DNA from: Mycobacteroides sp. LB1
Lineage (GTDB): Bacteria > Actinomycetota > Actinomycetes > Mycobacteriales > Mycobacteriaceae
Direction of reading: 5' to 3'
DNA length: 64,000 nucleotides
Assembly: GCF_013449725.1 (NCBI RefSeq)
Contig: NZ_JACCFF010000001.1
Span: 744,001 to 808,000 of the forward strand
In this document: piece by piece, positions 24,644 to 34,442 of the stretch
Position numbering within the stretch: position 1 is the stretch's first letter
Layout: the number at the start of each line of letters is the position of its first letter
Translations under genes and position numbers: made by a program
The notes under the pieces: model-generated
What the model saw: the letters and a program-made list of their open reading frames with translations, nothing else
The model's database searches: none
What the model was told of the DNA's origin: nothing

Positions 24644-25671
24644 TCGAGATCACTCCGCTTCACGACCGGCTGCGGCTTGGTGTCGACACCTTCGTCGCGA
24701 CCGTCGTCGCGCTTGGCATCACGTTTCAGCTCACCGGAGCTCGACGACGACATCGTGCGCACCACCGGGCGGCTGTCCCCCACCAACGCGACACCTGCCT
24801 TAGCCAGGGCCGCAATCACCTTGGCGCGTAACCGCCGTCCCACTTCGAACTGCTTACCGGGCAGCGACCGCGCCACCATGCGCACGTTGACCCGGTCCAC
24901 CTCGATGCTCTCCACACCCATGAGTGACGGGGCATCGAGCAGCAGCTGCGAGAGATCGCGGTCTACGAGCGCCTGCTGGCAGACGTCGTACAACACATCG
25001 TTGACCCGGGCCAGGTCGACGCTCGTGGGCACCGGGATGTCGACGACCGCGCGTGCCCAATCCTTGGAGAGGTTGACCGCCTTGACGATCAACCCGTTGG
25101 GGATGGTGATCACCTCGCCCTCGGTCGACCGCAACTTGGTAACCCGCAGGGTGACCTCCTCGACGGTCCCTCGGGACTCGGTGGTCTGCCCCTGCACATA
25201 CAGCTCCACAAGATCACCGAAGCCGTACTGCTTTTCGGTGATGAGAAAAAACCCGCTCAACAGGTCCTGGACGACACGCTGCGCGCCGAAACCGAGCGCA
25301 CCGCCCAACACCGCGGCCGGACCCGCCAGCCCGCCTATCGAGATCCCCAGGACCCCAACGACGTGCACGGTGGTGATGACGACGACAAGCACCACGACAA
25401 ACCAGGAGACCACCGAAGCGAGCGCCTGCCGGTGCTTGCTGGCTTCCGAACGGACCAAGGCGTCGCTTTGGGTGAACGAGCGGTCCAGCCGACGGGTGAG
25501 CTTTTGGGCACCCCAGTTGATGAAGCGGATCAGAATGACCGCACCAAGCACGGCAATGACGATCCGCAAACCGTTGTCGAGCAGCCAGCGTCCAACCTGG
25601 CTGGACCACAAGGTGTTCCAGCGCTCTGCTAGGCGAAGACTCGCCGCACTGAACTCAGCGGCGCTAGTCAT
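24640..25671 (-). CDS. Small-conductance mechanosensitive channel (MscS family)
   Basis: The 343-residue channel relieves turgor at hypo-osmotic shock. Hydrophobic helices are at about 33-51 and 87-112. The pore helix [31 protein letters not shown] (about 114-144) has the Gly/Ala pattern of MscS TM3. The beta domain follows with GDLVEL and [19 protein letters not shown] Lys/Asp-rich tail follows from about residue 305. It corresponds to Rv3104c. It overlaps the prfB stop by eight bases. Confidence 0.92.
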   Translation of the reverse strand: MTSAAEFSAASLRLAERWNTLWSSQVGRWLLDNGLRIVIAVLGAVILIRFINWGAQKLTRRLDRSFTQSDALVRSEASKHRQALASVVSWFVVVLVVVITTVHVVGVLGISIGGLAGPAAVLGGALGFGAQRVVQDLLSGFFLITEKQYGFGDLVELYVQGQTTESRGTVEEVTLRVTKLRSTEGEVITIPNGLIVKAVNLSKDWARAVVDIPVPTSVDLARVNDVLYDVCQQALVDRDLSQLLLDAPSLMGVESIEVDRVNVRMVARSLPGKQFEVGRRLRAKVIAALAKAGVALVGDSRPVVRTMSSSSSGELKRDAKRDDGRDEGVDTKPQPVVKRSDLE

Positions 25672-26767
25672 CTCGCCGATTGCGCCAGCGGATCCCGGCC
25701 TCGAGGAATCCGTCGATGTCCCCGTCGAGCACCGCCGCGGGGTTGCCCACCTCGTGCTCGGTACGGAGGTCCTTCACCATCTGATAGGGCTGCAGCACGT
25801 ACGAGCGCATCTGGGTACCCCACGAGCTACCACCGTCGCCCTTGAGCGCATCCATTTCGGCACGCTCCTCATGGCGCTTACGTTCCAGCAGCCTGGCCTG
25901 CAGCACGCGCATCGCCGCGACCTTGTTCTGCAGCTGCGACTTCTCGTTCTGACAGGTGACGACAATGCCCGTCGGGATATGCGTGAGCCGCACCGCCGAG
26001 TCGGTGGTGTTCACCGACTGCCCGCCCGGTCCGCTCGATCGATAAACGTCAACACGCAGATCGCCTTCGGGAATGTCGATGTGATCGGTCGTCTCCACCA
26101 CCGGGAGCACCTCGACATCGGCGAACGAGGTCTGCCGCCGACTCTGGTTGTCGAACGGGCTGATCCGCACCAACCGGTGCGTGCCCTGCTCCACCGACAA
26201 CGTCCCGTAGGCGAAGGGTGCATGCACGGCGAAGGTGGCGCTCTTGATACCCGCCTCTTCGGCGTAGGAGGTGTCGAACACCTCGATCGGATATTTGTGC
26301 GCCTCGGCCCAACGGATGTACATGCGCATGAGCATTTCGGCCCAGTCCGCGGCGTCCACGCCGCCGGCGCCGGATCGGATGGTGACCACGGCCTCGCGCT
26401 CGTCGTACTCGCCGGACAACAGCGTCCGGACCTCCATTGCCTCGATATCCTCGCGCAGCTTGGCACGATCGACATCAGCCTCGGCAGCCACCGAGGCGTC
26501 ATCACCTTCTTCGGCAAGCTCGTACAGCACCGGCAGATCATCGAGGCGCTGCCGTAACGCCTCGACCCGCCGCAGCTCGCCCTGCGCATGCGAGAGCTGG
26601 CTCGTCACCTGTTGAGCGTGAGCCTGGTCGTCCCACAGGTTGGGGTCGGCGGCGTTTTCCTCGAGCGTCTTGATCCGGCTTCGCAGGCCGTCGACGTCGA
26701 GAACACGCTCCACCGTGGTGAGAGTCGTGTCGAGGTCAGCGATATCGGCTTGGCAGTCCAGATCCAC
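25664..26767 (-). CDS. prfB: Peptide chain release factor 2
   Basis: The 367-residue factor recognises UGA and UAA. The stop-codon-reading SPF tripeptide is at 203-205 and the peptidyl-hydrolysis GGQ at 248-250 ([18 protein letters not shown]). The frame is continuous from the ATG, so the programmed +1 frameshift that controls RF2 in many bacteria is absent. The N-terminus matches M. tuberculosis RF2 ([19 protein letters not shown]). It leads the conserved prfB-mscS-Rv3103c-ftsE-ftsX-smpB cluster. Confidence 0.97.
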   Translation of the reverse strand: MDLDCQADIADLDTTLTTVERVLDVDGLRSRIKTLEENAADPNLWDDQAHAQQVTSQLSHAQGELRRVEALRQRLDDLPVLYELAEEGDDASVAAEADVDRAKLREDIEAMEVRTLLSGEYDEREAVVTIRSGAGGVDAADWAEMLMRMYIRWAEAHKYPIEVFDTSYAEEAGIKSATFAVHAPFAYGTLSVEQGTHRLVRISPFDNQSRRQTSFADVEVLPVVETTDHIDIPEGDLRVDVYRSSGPGGQSVNTTDSAVRLTHIPTGIVVTCQNEKSQLQNKVAAMRVLQARLLERKRHEERAEMDALKGDGGSSWGTQMRSYVLQPYQMVKDLRTEHEVGNPAAVLDGDIDGFLEAGIRWRNRRDD

Positions 26768-26816
26768 AACAGTTCAGGCTACCGGGCAGATCGTGCCGCC
26801 CACTCCAACCCGATGT

Positions 26817-27713
26817 TTACGTGCCGACACCCTGCCTGCCGTGGGTGATCGAGGTGATGTGGTCGGCGCTGAATCTCAGCCGATTGCCCGCGTCCGCGAC
26901 CTCGGCTTCGGTGAGGCGGTCGGGGGTTCCCAACACGCTGAGCATTACCGCCACCTCCCCGTCGCCGCCGAAGACGGGTGCGCCGAGAAACCCGATCCGT
27001 CGTGGCTCGCTGAAATCGATCGGCTCGCCCATCCGCGCCAGCAGGGCCGCGAGCATCGATTGGATGGTGTCGAGCCTCTCGCCGACAGAGCCGTGGCGGG
27101 CAGCCGCGCCGTATTGCAGGTAGAACTTGTCAACGCGATCGCTTTGCACAGACGCGAAATAGCCTTGCCGGCGAATGCCGGCCAACATGGCTTGCATCCC
27201 GCCCCACAGCTCGTCGGTGATCACCTGAGTCGCCCGCAGCAGCCATCGACGCACCGCGTCCTCCGGCGCCCAGGCCATAAACACCAGACCGGCAGGCGCG
27301 GCGAGCCGAATACGTTGCCCTACCTGGTAACTGGCACCGGCGGGCGATCGACCGTGCGATGCGATCACCGCGACGTCCTCTCCGGCAATCATCGACGCCG
27401 TACACGCCGTACCGAACTGCGTGGCGAGTTGCTTCACCTCCGCATCCACCACGTCGGCGATCTCAAAGCGCACCCGTGCCGCGTGACCGGTGATCAGCAT
27501 GGAAGGACCGATGGAATACGTCTTGTGGCGGGGGTGGCGGACTATGTACCCGCCCTCCGTGAGCGCCTGAAGTATCGCGAGCGTGGATGCGGGATTGACG
27601 CCGACGGCCTCAGCGATCTCGGTCATCGACAGCGGCTGCGTGGGTCGACCTGCCAGGTAGTCGAGGATTTCGGTGGCACGCACAACGGCGGGTGCAGGCT
27701 TCGTCATTCGCAC
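26817..27713 (-). CDS. IclR-family transcriptional regulator
   Basis: The 298-residue protein has an N-terminal winged helix (VVRATEILDYLAGRPTQPLS, MTEIAEAVGVNPASTLAILQAL, GGYIVRHPRHKTYSIG, residues 10-69). A C-terminal GAF-like effector domain follows, with TACTASMIAGEDVAVIASHG and IRLAAPAGLVFMAWAPE. IclR proteins usually control carbon-source or aromatic degradation genes. It is divergent from an SDR-like gene, and the 106-nt AT-rich gap holds a near-palindrome. The likely targets are that gene and perhaps the acyl-CoA dehydrogenase beyond it. Confidence 0.9.
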   Translation of the reverse strand: MRMTKPAPAVVRATEILDYLAGRPTQPLSMTEIAEAVGVNPASTLAILQALTEGGYIVRHPRHKTYSIGPSMLITGHAARVRFEIADVVDAEVKQLATQFGTACTASMIAGEDVAVIASHGRSPAGASYQVGQRIRLAAPAGLVFMAWAPEDAVRRWLLRATQVITDELWGGMQAMLAGIRRQGYFASVQSDRVDKFYLQYGAAARHGSVGERLDTIQSMLAALLARMGEPIDFSEPRRIGFLGAPVFGGDGEVAVMLSVLGTPDRLTEAEVADAGNRLRFSADHITSITHGRQGVGT

Positions 27714-27750
27714 CCCAATCGGATCATCGCGCTGCTAATATTCGTTGGTA

Positions 27751-27764
27751 TTTGATATATCGAA
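27751..27764. promoter_or_regulatory. Near-palindrome in the iclR divergent promoter
   Basis: TTTGATATATCGAA is palindromic except for one pair. It sits in a strikingly AT-rich stretch (27735-27790) between the divergent starts at 27713 and 27820. Flanking TTCGT (27741-27745) and ACGAA (27769-27773) extend the dyad. A plausible IclR site. Confidence 0.4.
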
Positions 27765-27819
27765 TTTGACGAAGAAATGCAATATTTAGCCGCCTAGCTA
27801 CCTGGGGGACCCGCTCCAC

Positions 27820-28485
27820 ATGTACTCCTTCGGGCAACAGCTAGCCGCTCTACCAAAATCAGAGTATGGCCCGTGGGCCGTCATCGCCGCTGGAGAGACC
27901 GAAACCGCGGCCGCATTCGCACGCCATATCGCCGCAAACGGCATCAACATCGTCCTTGCGGCACACGGCGGGAGAGCCGATGCGTACACGCTGACCATGA
28001 CTGCCGGCGTGAGTGTCCGAACCACCTCTCCCGACGTCTTCACCGGCGAGCTCGCCGTGGCCACCGACGATATCGACGTGGGTCTGCTGGTATGCGTCAC
28101 CGACCAGGATGCCGCCGGTGGCCGCTTCGGCGAATCCGACTTGAACCGAATGCGCACGCTCTATCTCACCCACCGGTTTGGGCAGAGAATCGCCGACCGC
28201 GGCGAGGGCGGCGTCATCATGGTGAGATCACTGGCAACACAAGGAATTTTCCACCACACCCAGCCACGCAACGCCGATTCGACGTTCACGTCGGGCATCC
28301 AGGATGACCTGCGCCGGCAAGACGTAGAGGCTGTCCTGTTCGACGATTATGTACCGCATCGGCCCGCGATGGATGCCGACGATCTCGCACTGATGGCATT
28401 GGCCCGGCTCGGACGGCGACGACACCGCCATTGTCGTCACGAAGTCGACCAGACGGACATCCACTCAGCACGTCGAGTCAACTGA
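27820..28485 (+). CDS. Degenerate short-chain dehydrogenase-like protein
   Basis: The 221-residue protein keeps the outline of an SDR Rossmann fold: YGPWAVIAAGETETAAAFAR resembles the first strand and helix, GINIVLAAHGGRA the second, and DDIDVGLLVCVTDQDAAGGRF the position of the usual NNAG strand. The dinucleotide-binding TGxxxGIG, the NNAG motif and the catalytic YxxxK are not visible, so ordinary SDR chemistry is unlikely. The C-terminal 30 residues are Arg/His-rich and atypical. It is divergent from iclR. It could be a repurposed SDR fold or a decaying gene. Confidence 0.6.
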   Translation: MYSFGQQLAALPKSEYGPWAVIAAGETETAAAFARHIAANGINIVLAAHGGRADAYTLTMTAGVSVRTTSPDVFTGELAVATDDIDVGLLVCVTDQDAAGGRFGESDLNRMRTLYLTHRFGQRIADRGEGGVIMVRSLATQGIFHHTQPRNADSTFTSGIQDDLRRQDVEAVLFDDYVPHRPAMDADDLALMALARLGRRRHRHCRHEVDQTDIHSARRVN

Positions 28486-28599
28486 CGCCTTCCCCCATCG
28501 AGCCTGTATTCAGAGCGCGATCTGAGCCGGAACCTCGATCGCACCGCAGTCTCGTCGGGGTCTCCCCAACCAAACTGACGCACTGGTAAGTTCCTGACC

Positions 28600-30339
28600 G
28601 TGAGTCAGGATACGAAAACCGCCCCCCAGACCGAACTGCTGCACCCGACCCAGGACGAGTTCGCCGAATTCGACGGCGAAACCCGTCGTCTCCTCAAGGC
28701 GACCGTCGATTGGTTCGAGGAGCGCGGGAAGACCCGGCTCCTCCAGGACTACGTAGACAAGGTCTTCTACCAGGACTTTCTGGACTTCGCGGCACGCGAG
28801 AAGCTGTTCGCGACTTTCCTGACCCCCGCCGCCGACGGCGCCGGGAACGCCGATAAGCGCTGGGATACCTCCCGCGTGGCCAAGCTCTCGGAGATCCTCG
28901 GCTTCTACGGCCTCAACTACTGGTACCCGTGGCAGGTGACCGTGCTCGGACTCGGTCCGGTGTGGCAGAGCGCCAACCCCGACCCGCGCAAGCGCGCCGC
29001 CGACCTACTCGACGGCGGTGCCGTCGCTGCCTTCGGTCTGTCCGAGCAGGCCCACGGCGCCGACATCTACTCCACCGACCTGGTACTCACCCCGGTCGAG
29101 GGTGGCGGATACAAGGCATCCGGCAGCAAGTACTACATCGGCAACGGCAACTGCGCCCGCATCGTCTCGGTCTTCGGCCGCGTCGAGGGCCGCGACGGGC
29201 TGGACCAATATGTGTTCTTCCTCGCCGACAGCGAGCACCCCAACTACCGGGTGGTCAAGAACGTGGTGCCGTCCCAGATGTACGTCGCCGAGTTCGAACT
29301 GAACGAGTACCCGGTGAGCGAGGACGACATCCTGCACGTCGGTGCCGACGCCTTCAGCGCGGCGCTCAATACCGTCAACATCGGCAAGTTCAACCTGTGC
29401 TTCGGCGGGATCGGCCTGTCCACCCACGCCTTCTACGAATCAATCACCCACGCCCACAACAGGATCCTGTACGGCAACCCCGTCACCAAGTTCGACCATG
29501 TGCGCCGTGAGTTCGTCGACGCCTACGCCCGGCTGCTGGGAATGAAGCTGTTCAGCGAGCGGGCAGTGGACTACTTCCGCACCGCCAACGCGGAGGACCG
29601 GCGCTACCTGCTGTTCAACCCGGTAACCAAGATGAAGGCCACCACCGAGGCCGAGAAGGTGCTGGCGCTGCTGTCGGACGTCGTGTCAGCGAAGGGTTTC
29701 GAGAACAGCAGCTACACCGCAGCCGCCCGGATCGACGTCACCGGCTTGCCCAAGCTGGAGGGCACGGTGGCCGTCAACCTCGCGCTGATCCTCAAGTTCA
29801 TGCCCGCCTACCTGCACCACTCCCAGGATCTGCCGATCCCCGGGGTGCAACTGCAGGCCGCCGATGACGAGTTCCTGTTCAACCAGGGCGCGGCAGCTGG
29901 CCTGGGCAGGGTTCAATTCCACGATTGGCGCAAGGCCTTCACTGAGAACGCCGGCATCCCCAACGTCGCGGCCTTCACCGAGCGGGCCGAGGCATTGGCC
30001 AGCCTGGTGGCCGCCGAGAAGGACGCCATCAAGAGCGCCGGCCTGGACCTGCAGCTCTCCATCGGCGAGCTGTTCACGCTCGTCGTATACGGCGGGCTGA
30101 TTCTGGAGCAGGCCAAACTGCGCGGCACCGACGCCGCGCTCCTCGATCAGATCTTTGAGATCCTCAACCGGGACTTCTCGCAGTATGCGGTCGACCTGCT
30201 CGGCAAGCGTGAGGCCACCGCCTCACAACGGCAGTGGGCCAAGGACGTTATTTCAGAACCGGTATTCAATTCCGAACGCTTCGATGAGATTTGGAATCGG
30301 GTCGAGGCACTGTCCGGTACTTACGAAATGCGGGCCTAG
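28600..30339 (+). CDS. Acyl-CoA dehydrogenase family protein (long form)
   Basis: A 579-residue flavoprotein. The FAD/substrate-binding block reads AAFGLSEQAHGADIYSTDLVLTP (about 143-165), followed by YKASGSKYYIGNGNCARIVSVFG in place of the usual G-x-K-x-x-ITN strand. The C-terminal helical domain starts near residue 265 (NIGKFNLCFGGIGLSTHAFYES). At 579 residues it is longer than the typical 380-400, with an extra C-terminal region, as in some mycobacterial FadE proteins. The catalytic base cannot be located with confidence. Start is GTG at 28600. It stands alone, downstream of the SDR-like gene. Confidence 0.85.
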   Translation: MSQDTKTAPQTELLHPTQDEFAEFDGETRRLLKATVDWFEERGKTRLLQDYVDKVFYQDFLDFAAREKLFATFLTPAADGAGNADKRWDTSRVAKLSEILGFYGLNYWYPWQVTVLGLGPVWQSANPDPRKRAADLLDGGAVAAFGLSEQAHGADIYSTDLVLTPVEGGGYKASGSKYYIGNGNCARIVSVFGRVEGRDGLDQYVFFLADSEHPNYRVVKNVVPSQMYVAEFELNEYPVSEDDILHVGADAFSAALNTVNIGKFNLCFGGIGLSTHAFYESITHAHNRILYGNPVTKFDHVRREFVDAYARLLGMKLFSERAVDYFRTANAEDRRYLLFNPVTKMKATTEAEKVLALLSDVVSAKGFENSSYTAAARIDVTGLPKLEGTVAVNLALILKFMPAYLHHSQDLPIPGVQLQAADDEFLFNQGAAAGLGRVQFHDWRKAFTENAGIPNVAAFTERAEALASLVAAEKDAIKSAGLDLQLSIGELFTLVVYGGLILEQAKLRGTDAALLDQIFEILNRDFSQYAVDLLGKREATASQRQWAKDVISEPVFNSERFDEIWNRVEALSGTYEMRA

Positions 30340-30484
30340 TCCGCACGTCTACCGACGCACCCTCGGAACCGTCGCTAGCATCGGTGGGGTAACCCGTCCG
30401 CACAGGACCGCGGCCAGCCCCCTGTCGGCCAGCCCATAGCCGACGACAGCTGCTGCCTTGGCGGGCAGATAAGGACGTACGAGG

Positions 30485-31834
30485 GTGCGCGCCGTTCACG
30501 TCGCCATCGTCGGTGCCGGACCCTCCGGGTTCTTCGCCGCCGGATCGCTGCTCAAACACTCCGATTTCGACGTGCATGTCGACATGCTCGAGATGCTGCC
30601 CACCCCTTGGGGTTTAGTGAGGTCGGGCGTTGCGCCCGATCACCCGAAGATCAAATCGGTCAGCGCGGTGTTCGAGAAAACGGCGACGCACCCGCGTTTC
30701 CGGTTCTTCGGCAACATCGAAGTCGGAGTCCAGATCACCGCAGAAGAGTTGGCGTCTCGCTATGACGCGGTGATCTACGCGGTGGGAGCCCAGTCAGATA
30801 AGCCACTGGGCATCCCGGGCGACCACCTACCCGGCTGTGTGGCTGCCGTCGACGTGGTGGGCTGGTACAACGCCAATCCCACGCATCAGGACGTGACGGT
30901 GGACCTCTCGGGAGAGCGCGCCATCGTGGTGGGCAACGGCAACGTGGCACTCGACGTGGCACGCATCCTGGGCATGGACCCGGAGTCGCTGCACACCACA
31001 GATATCGCCGATCGCGCGCTGGATTCTTTGGACCACAATGCGATCCGCGAGGTGGTGATCATCGGAAGGCGCGGTCCCCTGCAGGCCACCTTCACACCGC
31101 TGGAACTGCGCGAAATGGGCGAGCTGCCCGGTGTCGACGTGATCGTGGACCCCGATGACCTAACCGGCATCAGCGACGAACAGCTTGCGGCCGCACCCAA
31201 GCCCACCCGCACCAACATCGAGACCTTGCGCAAATACTCCGAGCGGCCGCACACCGAGGGCAATCGCCGCGTGGTGTTCCAGTTCCGAACCTCCCCCATC
31301 GAGCTACACGGCGACGGCGAGGTGGAATCAATCACGTTGGGCCGCAATGAGTTAGTCGAGGAGGACGGATACATCGTCGCCCGTGACACTGGTGAGCGCG
31401 TAACCCTGTCTACCCACCTGGTGGTGCGCGCCATCGGATATCGCGGGGTAGCAGTGCCCGGGTTGCCCTTCGACTCGCGGCGCGGGGTCATTCTCAACAG
31501 TGCGGGACGCATTGAGGACCGCGACAACGAATATGTGGTCGGCTGGATCAAGCGAGGCCCTGTCGGCGTCATCGGAACCAACAAGAGCGACTCGCAGGGG
31601 ACGGTCGACACCCTGCTCGCCGAGCTGGTGACCGCCGAACTGGGTGCCGCACCCGATGCCGCCGCACTCGAGGAATGGCTATTGGGTCACGAGCCACACA
31701 TCGTGTCTCAATCCGATTGGCTGACCATCGATTCACGCGAGCGCGCCACCGGTGAACCACAGGGGCGCCCCCGAGTGAAGCTTGAGACGGTGCCCGAGCT
31801 GCTGGCCGCGACCGGACGACACGGAGAGCCGTGA
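30485..31834 (+). CDS. fprA: NADPH-ferredoxin reductase FprA
   Basis: The 449-residue flavoprotein transfers electrons from NADPH to ferredoxins, for example for cytochromes P450. FAD motif GAGPSG is at residues 10-15. DMLEMLPTPWGLVRSGVAPDHP is a hallmark of adrenodoxin-reductase-like enzymes. The NADP motif GNGNVALDVAR lies near 153, and the C-terminal GWIKRGPVGVIGTNK contacts FAD. It matches M. tuberculosis Rv3106, which likewise follows prfB. The GTG start is preceded by AAGGA eight bases upstream of the start region. A short SRPBCC gene follows. Confidence 0.96.
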   Translation: MRAVHVAIVGAGPSGFFAAGSLLKHSDFDVHVDMLEMLPTPWGLVRSGVAPDHPKIKSVSAVFEKTATHPRFRFFGNIEVGVQITAEELASRYDAVIYAVGAQSDKPLGIPGDHLPGCVAAVDVVGWYNANPTHQDVTVDLSGERAIVVGNGNVALDVARILGMDPESLHTTDIADRALDSLDHNAIREVVIIGRRGPLQATFTPLELREMGELPGVDVIVDPDDLTGISDEQLAAAPKPTRTNIETLRKYSERPHTEGNRRVVFQFRTSPIELHGDGEVESITLGRNELVEEDGYIVARDTGERVTLSTHLVVRAIGYRGVAVPGLPFDSRRGVILNSAGRIEDRDNEYVVGWIKRGPVGVIGTNKSDSQGTVDTLLAELVTAELGAAPDAAALEEWLLGHEPHIVSQSDWLTIDSRERATGEPQGRPRVKLETVPELLAATGRHGEP

Positions 31835-31862
31835 TGCTGGTCTTCGCGCAGGCGGCTCATCC

Positions 31863-32354
31863 GTGACCGTCCACATCGTGGTGTCACAGGTCATGCCCGC
31901 CGGCTGCGAGCAGACATTCGAGCTGATTCACGATTACGACCGACGGCTGGAATGGGACACCCTGCTACGCCGCGCATACCTGGAAGGCGGCAGCTCCGAC
32001 GTGGGCGTCGGCGTGGGCACAGTCGCGGTGTGCACCGCGCGGTGGATCCTGGGCGGGTATTCCTTCCGCACTCGGTATGTCACCTTCAAGCCGCCCCATC
32101 TGGCGGCGATCAAGCTCGAGTCCAAGCCGCCCTTCTTCACCAAATGGGCGGCGTCGCTACGTCATGAACCGATCGACAGCGACGACACCGACCGCACCGC
32201 CGATCACCGCCAAGACCTGTCGCTGGCGACGTACACCATGACGTTCACCTGCAGGCCGGCGTTCATCGAGCCGATAGCCGAACGAATGTTCAAACGCGAG
32301 ACCAAAAATCGGCTCGTCGCGTTGGCGAATTTCCTGCAGCGCGACGCCGCCTAG
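31863..32354 (+). CDS. SRPBCC (START-like) family protein
   Basis: The 163-residue protein opens with a typical polyketide-cyclase/START pattern: HIVVSQVMPAGCEQTFELIHDYDRRLEWDTLLRRAYLEGG. It continues with beta strands (VCTARWILGGYSFRTRYVTF) and an amphipathic C-terminal helix (ERMFKRETKNRLVALANFL). Such folds bind hydrophobic ligands in a cavity. The GTG at 31863 is chosen, 29 nt after fprA, since earlier codons overlap fprA. Co-transcription with fprA is likely. No ligand can be named. Confidence 0.8.
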   Translation: MTVHIVVSQVMPAGCEQTFELIHDYDRRLEWDTLLRRAYLEGGSSDVGVGVGTVAVCTARWILGGYSFRTRYVTFKPPHLAAIKLESKPPFFTKWAASLRHEPIDSDDTDRTADHRQDLSLATYTMTFTCRPAFIEPIAERMFKRETKNRLVALANFLQRDAA

Positions 32355-32399
32355 CTGATCGACACAAGGGCCGGCACCCTTGGTCTCGATCACCGATCC

Positions 32400-32428
32400 T
32401 TAACATCCCCTTAGAATTCTCTTATTTT
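32400..32428 (+). promoter_or_regulatory. Candidate promoter of the flavin monooxygenase
   Basis: TTAACA (32400-32405) and TATTTT (32423-32428) are separated by 17 nt in an AT-rich island unusual for this genome. The predicted start is near 32435, leaving a leader of about 20 nt before the ATG at 32456. Confidence 0.4.
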
Positions 32429-32455
32429 CCTTATTTTTCGGGTACCTTCGCCCCT

Positions 32456-33928
32456 ATGACTGAACACGCGGTGGTAATCGCTGGCGCCGGGCCGACAGGA
32501 CTGATGCTGGCGGGCGAGCTGGCGTTGGCGGGTGTAGACGTGGCCATTGTCGAGCGGCGCGCGACCCACGACCTGGACGGGTCGCGCGCGGGCGGCATGA
32601 CGTCACGCACCCTCGAAGTGCTGGACCAACGCGGGATCGTTGACCGGTTTCTACCCCAAGGATTTACCGCACCCGTCGCGCATTTTTCCGCGCTCCTTCT
32701 GGATATGACCGGCCTGCCGACCAGACACACATTCGGATTGGCGCTGCTGCAATACCGCATCGAGCGCACCCTCTCCGAATGGGTCGGCGAGCATGGGGTG
32801 CCGATCTATCGAGGGCGTGCGGTCACCGGGTTCAATCCATCCGACGACGCCGTCGATATCGAACTCTCCGATGGCTCGACGCTGGGCGCGCAGTATCTGG
32901 TTGGCTGCGACGGTGGACGCAGCCTGGTCCGCAAGATCACCGGCATCGAATTCCCAGGTTGGGATCCATCGACCAGCTGCCTGGTCGCAGATGTCGAGGT
33001 AATCGAGGAACCGGAGTGGGGTATCCACCGCGAGGGCGCCCTGCATTCCTTCTTCAAATTCGAAGAGGGAGGTCCCGTTCGAGTCTTGGTAACCGAGCCG
33101 CAGCTCGGCCGAACAGGTGAGCCAACCCTCCGCGACCTCAGCGAGGCGCTAGTCGCCGCTCGCGGCACTGACTACGGAATACACAGTCCCACATGGATTT
33201 CCCGATTCACCGATGTGACCCGGCAGGCTGCGACATACCGCAAGGGACGGGTGCTCCTTGCCGGTGACGCAGCCCATGTGCACTTCCCCATCGGCGGGCA
33301 GGGCCTCAACACCGGCGTCCAGGACGCAGTCAATCTCGGTTGGAAGCTAGCCCAGGTCGTCAATGAGACGTCGCCCCAAAGCTTGTTGGACACCTATCAC
33401 ACAGAACGGCACCCTGTCGCGGCTCGGGTGCTCCACAACACCATGGCACAAACCGCACTCAGCCGCTCCGGCGAGCGGGTTGACGCGCTGCGCGACATCA
33501 TCACTGAGCTGTTCACCTTCGACACGCCACGACGCCACATCACGGCGATGATGAGTGGCCTGGACATCCACTACGACATGGGCCCCGGACATCCCCTCCT
33601 TGGACGGCGCATGCCGGATCTCGATGTGCTGACCAGCGATGGCATCGTGCGCGTGTTCACACTGCTGCACGATGCGCGCGGTGTGCTTCTCAACCTGGGC
33701 GCACCCATCACTGGCACCTCTGGATGGTCACATCGGGTCGACGCCATTGACGCCGAATACGTTGGCCCATGGGAGCTTCCGGTCATAGGTGTCGTCAAGG
33801 CTCCCGAGGCGGTGCTGATCCGACCGGACGGGCACGTCGCCTGGGTCGGCGACGGCACGGCCAACGGGCTCAACGACGCGTTGCATACATGGTTCGGGCC
33901 GCCTTGTTACAGCGGCGGCGGTTCGTAA
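32456..33928 (+). CDS. FAD-dependent aromatic-ring monooxygenase (class A)
   Basis: The 490-residue flavoprotein hydroxylase has the FAD fingerprint VVIAGAGPTGLMLAGELA (residues 6-23), the DG motif VGCDGGRSLVRK, and the GD motif VLLAGDAAHVHFPIGGQGLN. A thioredoxin-like C-terminal domain ends in WVGDGTANGLNDALHTWFG. This PheA/TfdB-type architecture includes phenol hydroxylases and also antibiotic-modifying enzymes (rifampicin and tetracycline monooxygenases). The sequence alone does not decide which. It is monocistronic behind an AT-rich promoter. Its 3' end overlaps a convergent gene by 22 bases. Confidence 0.88.
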   Translation: MTEHAVVIAGAGPTGLMLAGELALAGVDVAIVERRATHDLDGSRAGGMTSRTLEVLDQRGIVDRFLPQGFTAPVAHFSALLLDMTGLPTRHTFGLALLQYRIERTLSEWVGEHGVPIYRGRAVTGFNPSDDAVDIELSDGSTLGAQYLVGCDGGRSLVRKITGIEFPGWDPSTSCLVADVEVIEEPEWGIHREGALHSFFKFEEGGPVRVLVTEPQLGRTGEPTLRDLSEALVAARGTDYGIHSPTWISRFTDVTRQAATYRKGRVLLAGDAAHVHFPIGGQGLNTGVQDAVNLGWKLAQVVNETSPQSLLDTYHTERHPVAARVLHNTMAQTALSRSGERVDALRDIITELFTFDTPRRHITAMMSGLDIHYDMGPGHPLLGRRMPDLDVLTSDGIVRVFTLLHDARGVLLNLGAPITGTSGWSHRVDAIDAEYVGPWELPVIGVVKAPEAVLIRPDGHVAWVGDGTANGLNDALHTWFGPPCYSGGGS

Positions 33929-34419
33929 TACCGCGGAGGCGGTTCGTGCTTCTTCGCCGGATCCTCCGATGACGACGAATCGTCAACGGGTCCCGGTGGC
34001 GGCGGTGTTGCGGGCGGGGGTGGCGGCGGCACCGGATCGATGTTTTCGATCGACGGCGCCCCGCTTGGATACTGCTGCGGCGCAGGGCCAGGTGATGGAG
34101 CCAGCAGCACATCCCAGCGCTCGGGATTCTTCGGCGAGTACAACACGGGAATCAGATCACCGATGCGTGGCCAGTCGCTGACATCGCGCACGATCTGCCG
34201 GTAGGTGATGTACTCGGCGACCGTTGGACCGTTGAGCGCGCCGCTGATTGTGACCAGCTGCCCGCCGATCACTCCCTCGGGGCGGGGACTGACCCCGGTC
34301 ACCAACAGGGTTCCTTCCACCGCGTTCATACCTGGCTGAGCCTGCCTGCCGCGTCGCACCTGCATGATGACGAGAGCGAGCGAGCCGCCGATCAGCAGTA
34401 GTGCCAAAAATTCCCACAC
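33907..34419 (-). CDS. Single-pass membrane protein with proline-rich tail
   Basis: The 170-residue protein starts with one TM helix ([20 protein letters not shown]). A globular segment of about 85 residues follows ([55 protein letters not shown]). A Pro-rich tail ends [12 protein letters not shown]. The middle part resembles small mycobacterial envelope proteins of unknown function. GTG at 34419 puts the TM helix at the N-terminus; the annotated frame could begin earlier. It is divergent from hisN, with only 23 nt between starts. It overlaps the monooxygenase 3' end. Confidence 0.7.
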   Translation of the reverse strand: MWEFLALLLIGGSLALVIMQVRRGRQAQPGMNAVEGTLLVTGVSPRPEGVIGGQLVTISGALNGPTVAEYITYRQIVRDVSDWPRIGDLIPVLYSPKNPERWDVLLAPSPGPAPQQYPSGAPSIENIDPVPPPPPPATPPPPGPVDDSSSSEDPAKKHEPPPRYYEPPPL

Positions 34420-34442
34420 ACTGCCATGGTAGGACTGCAGGC

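Noticed and set aside
25664..26767. Programmed +1 frameshift in prfB
   Set aside because: The frame is continuous from the ATG through GGQ, so no frameshift site is needed.
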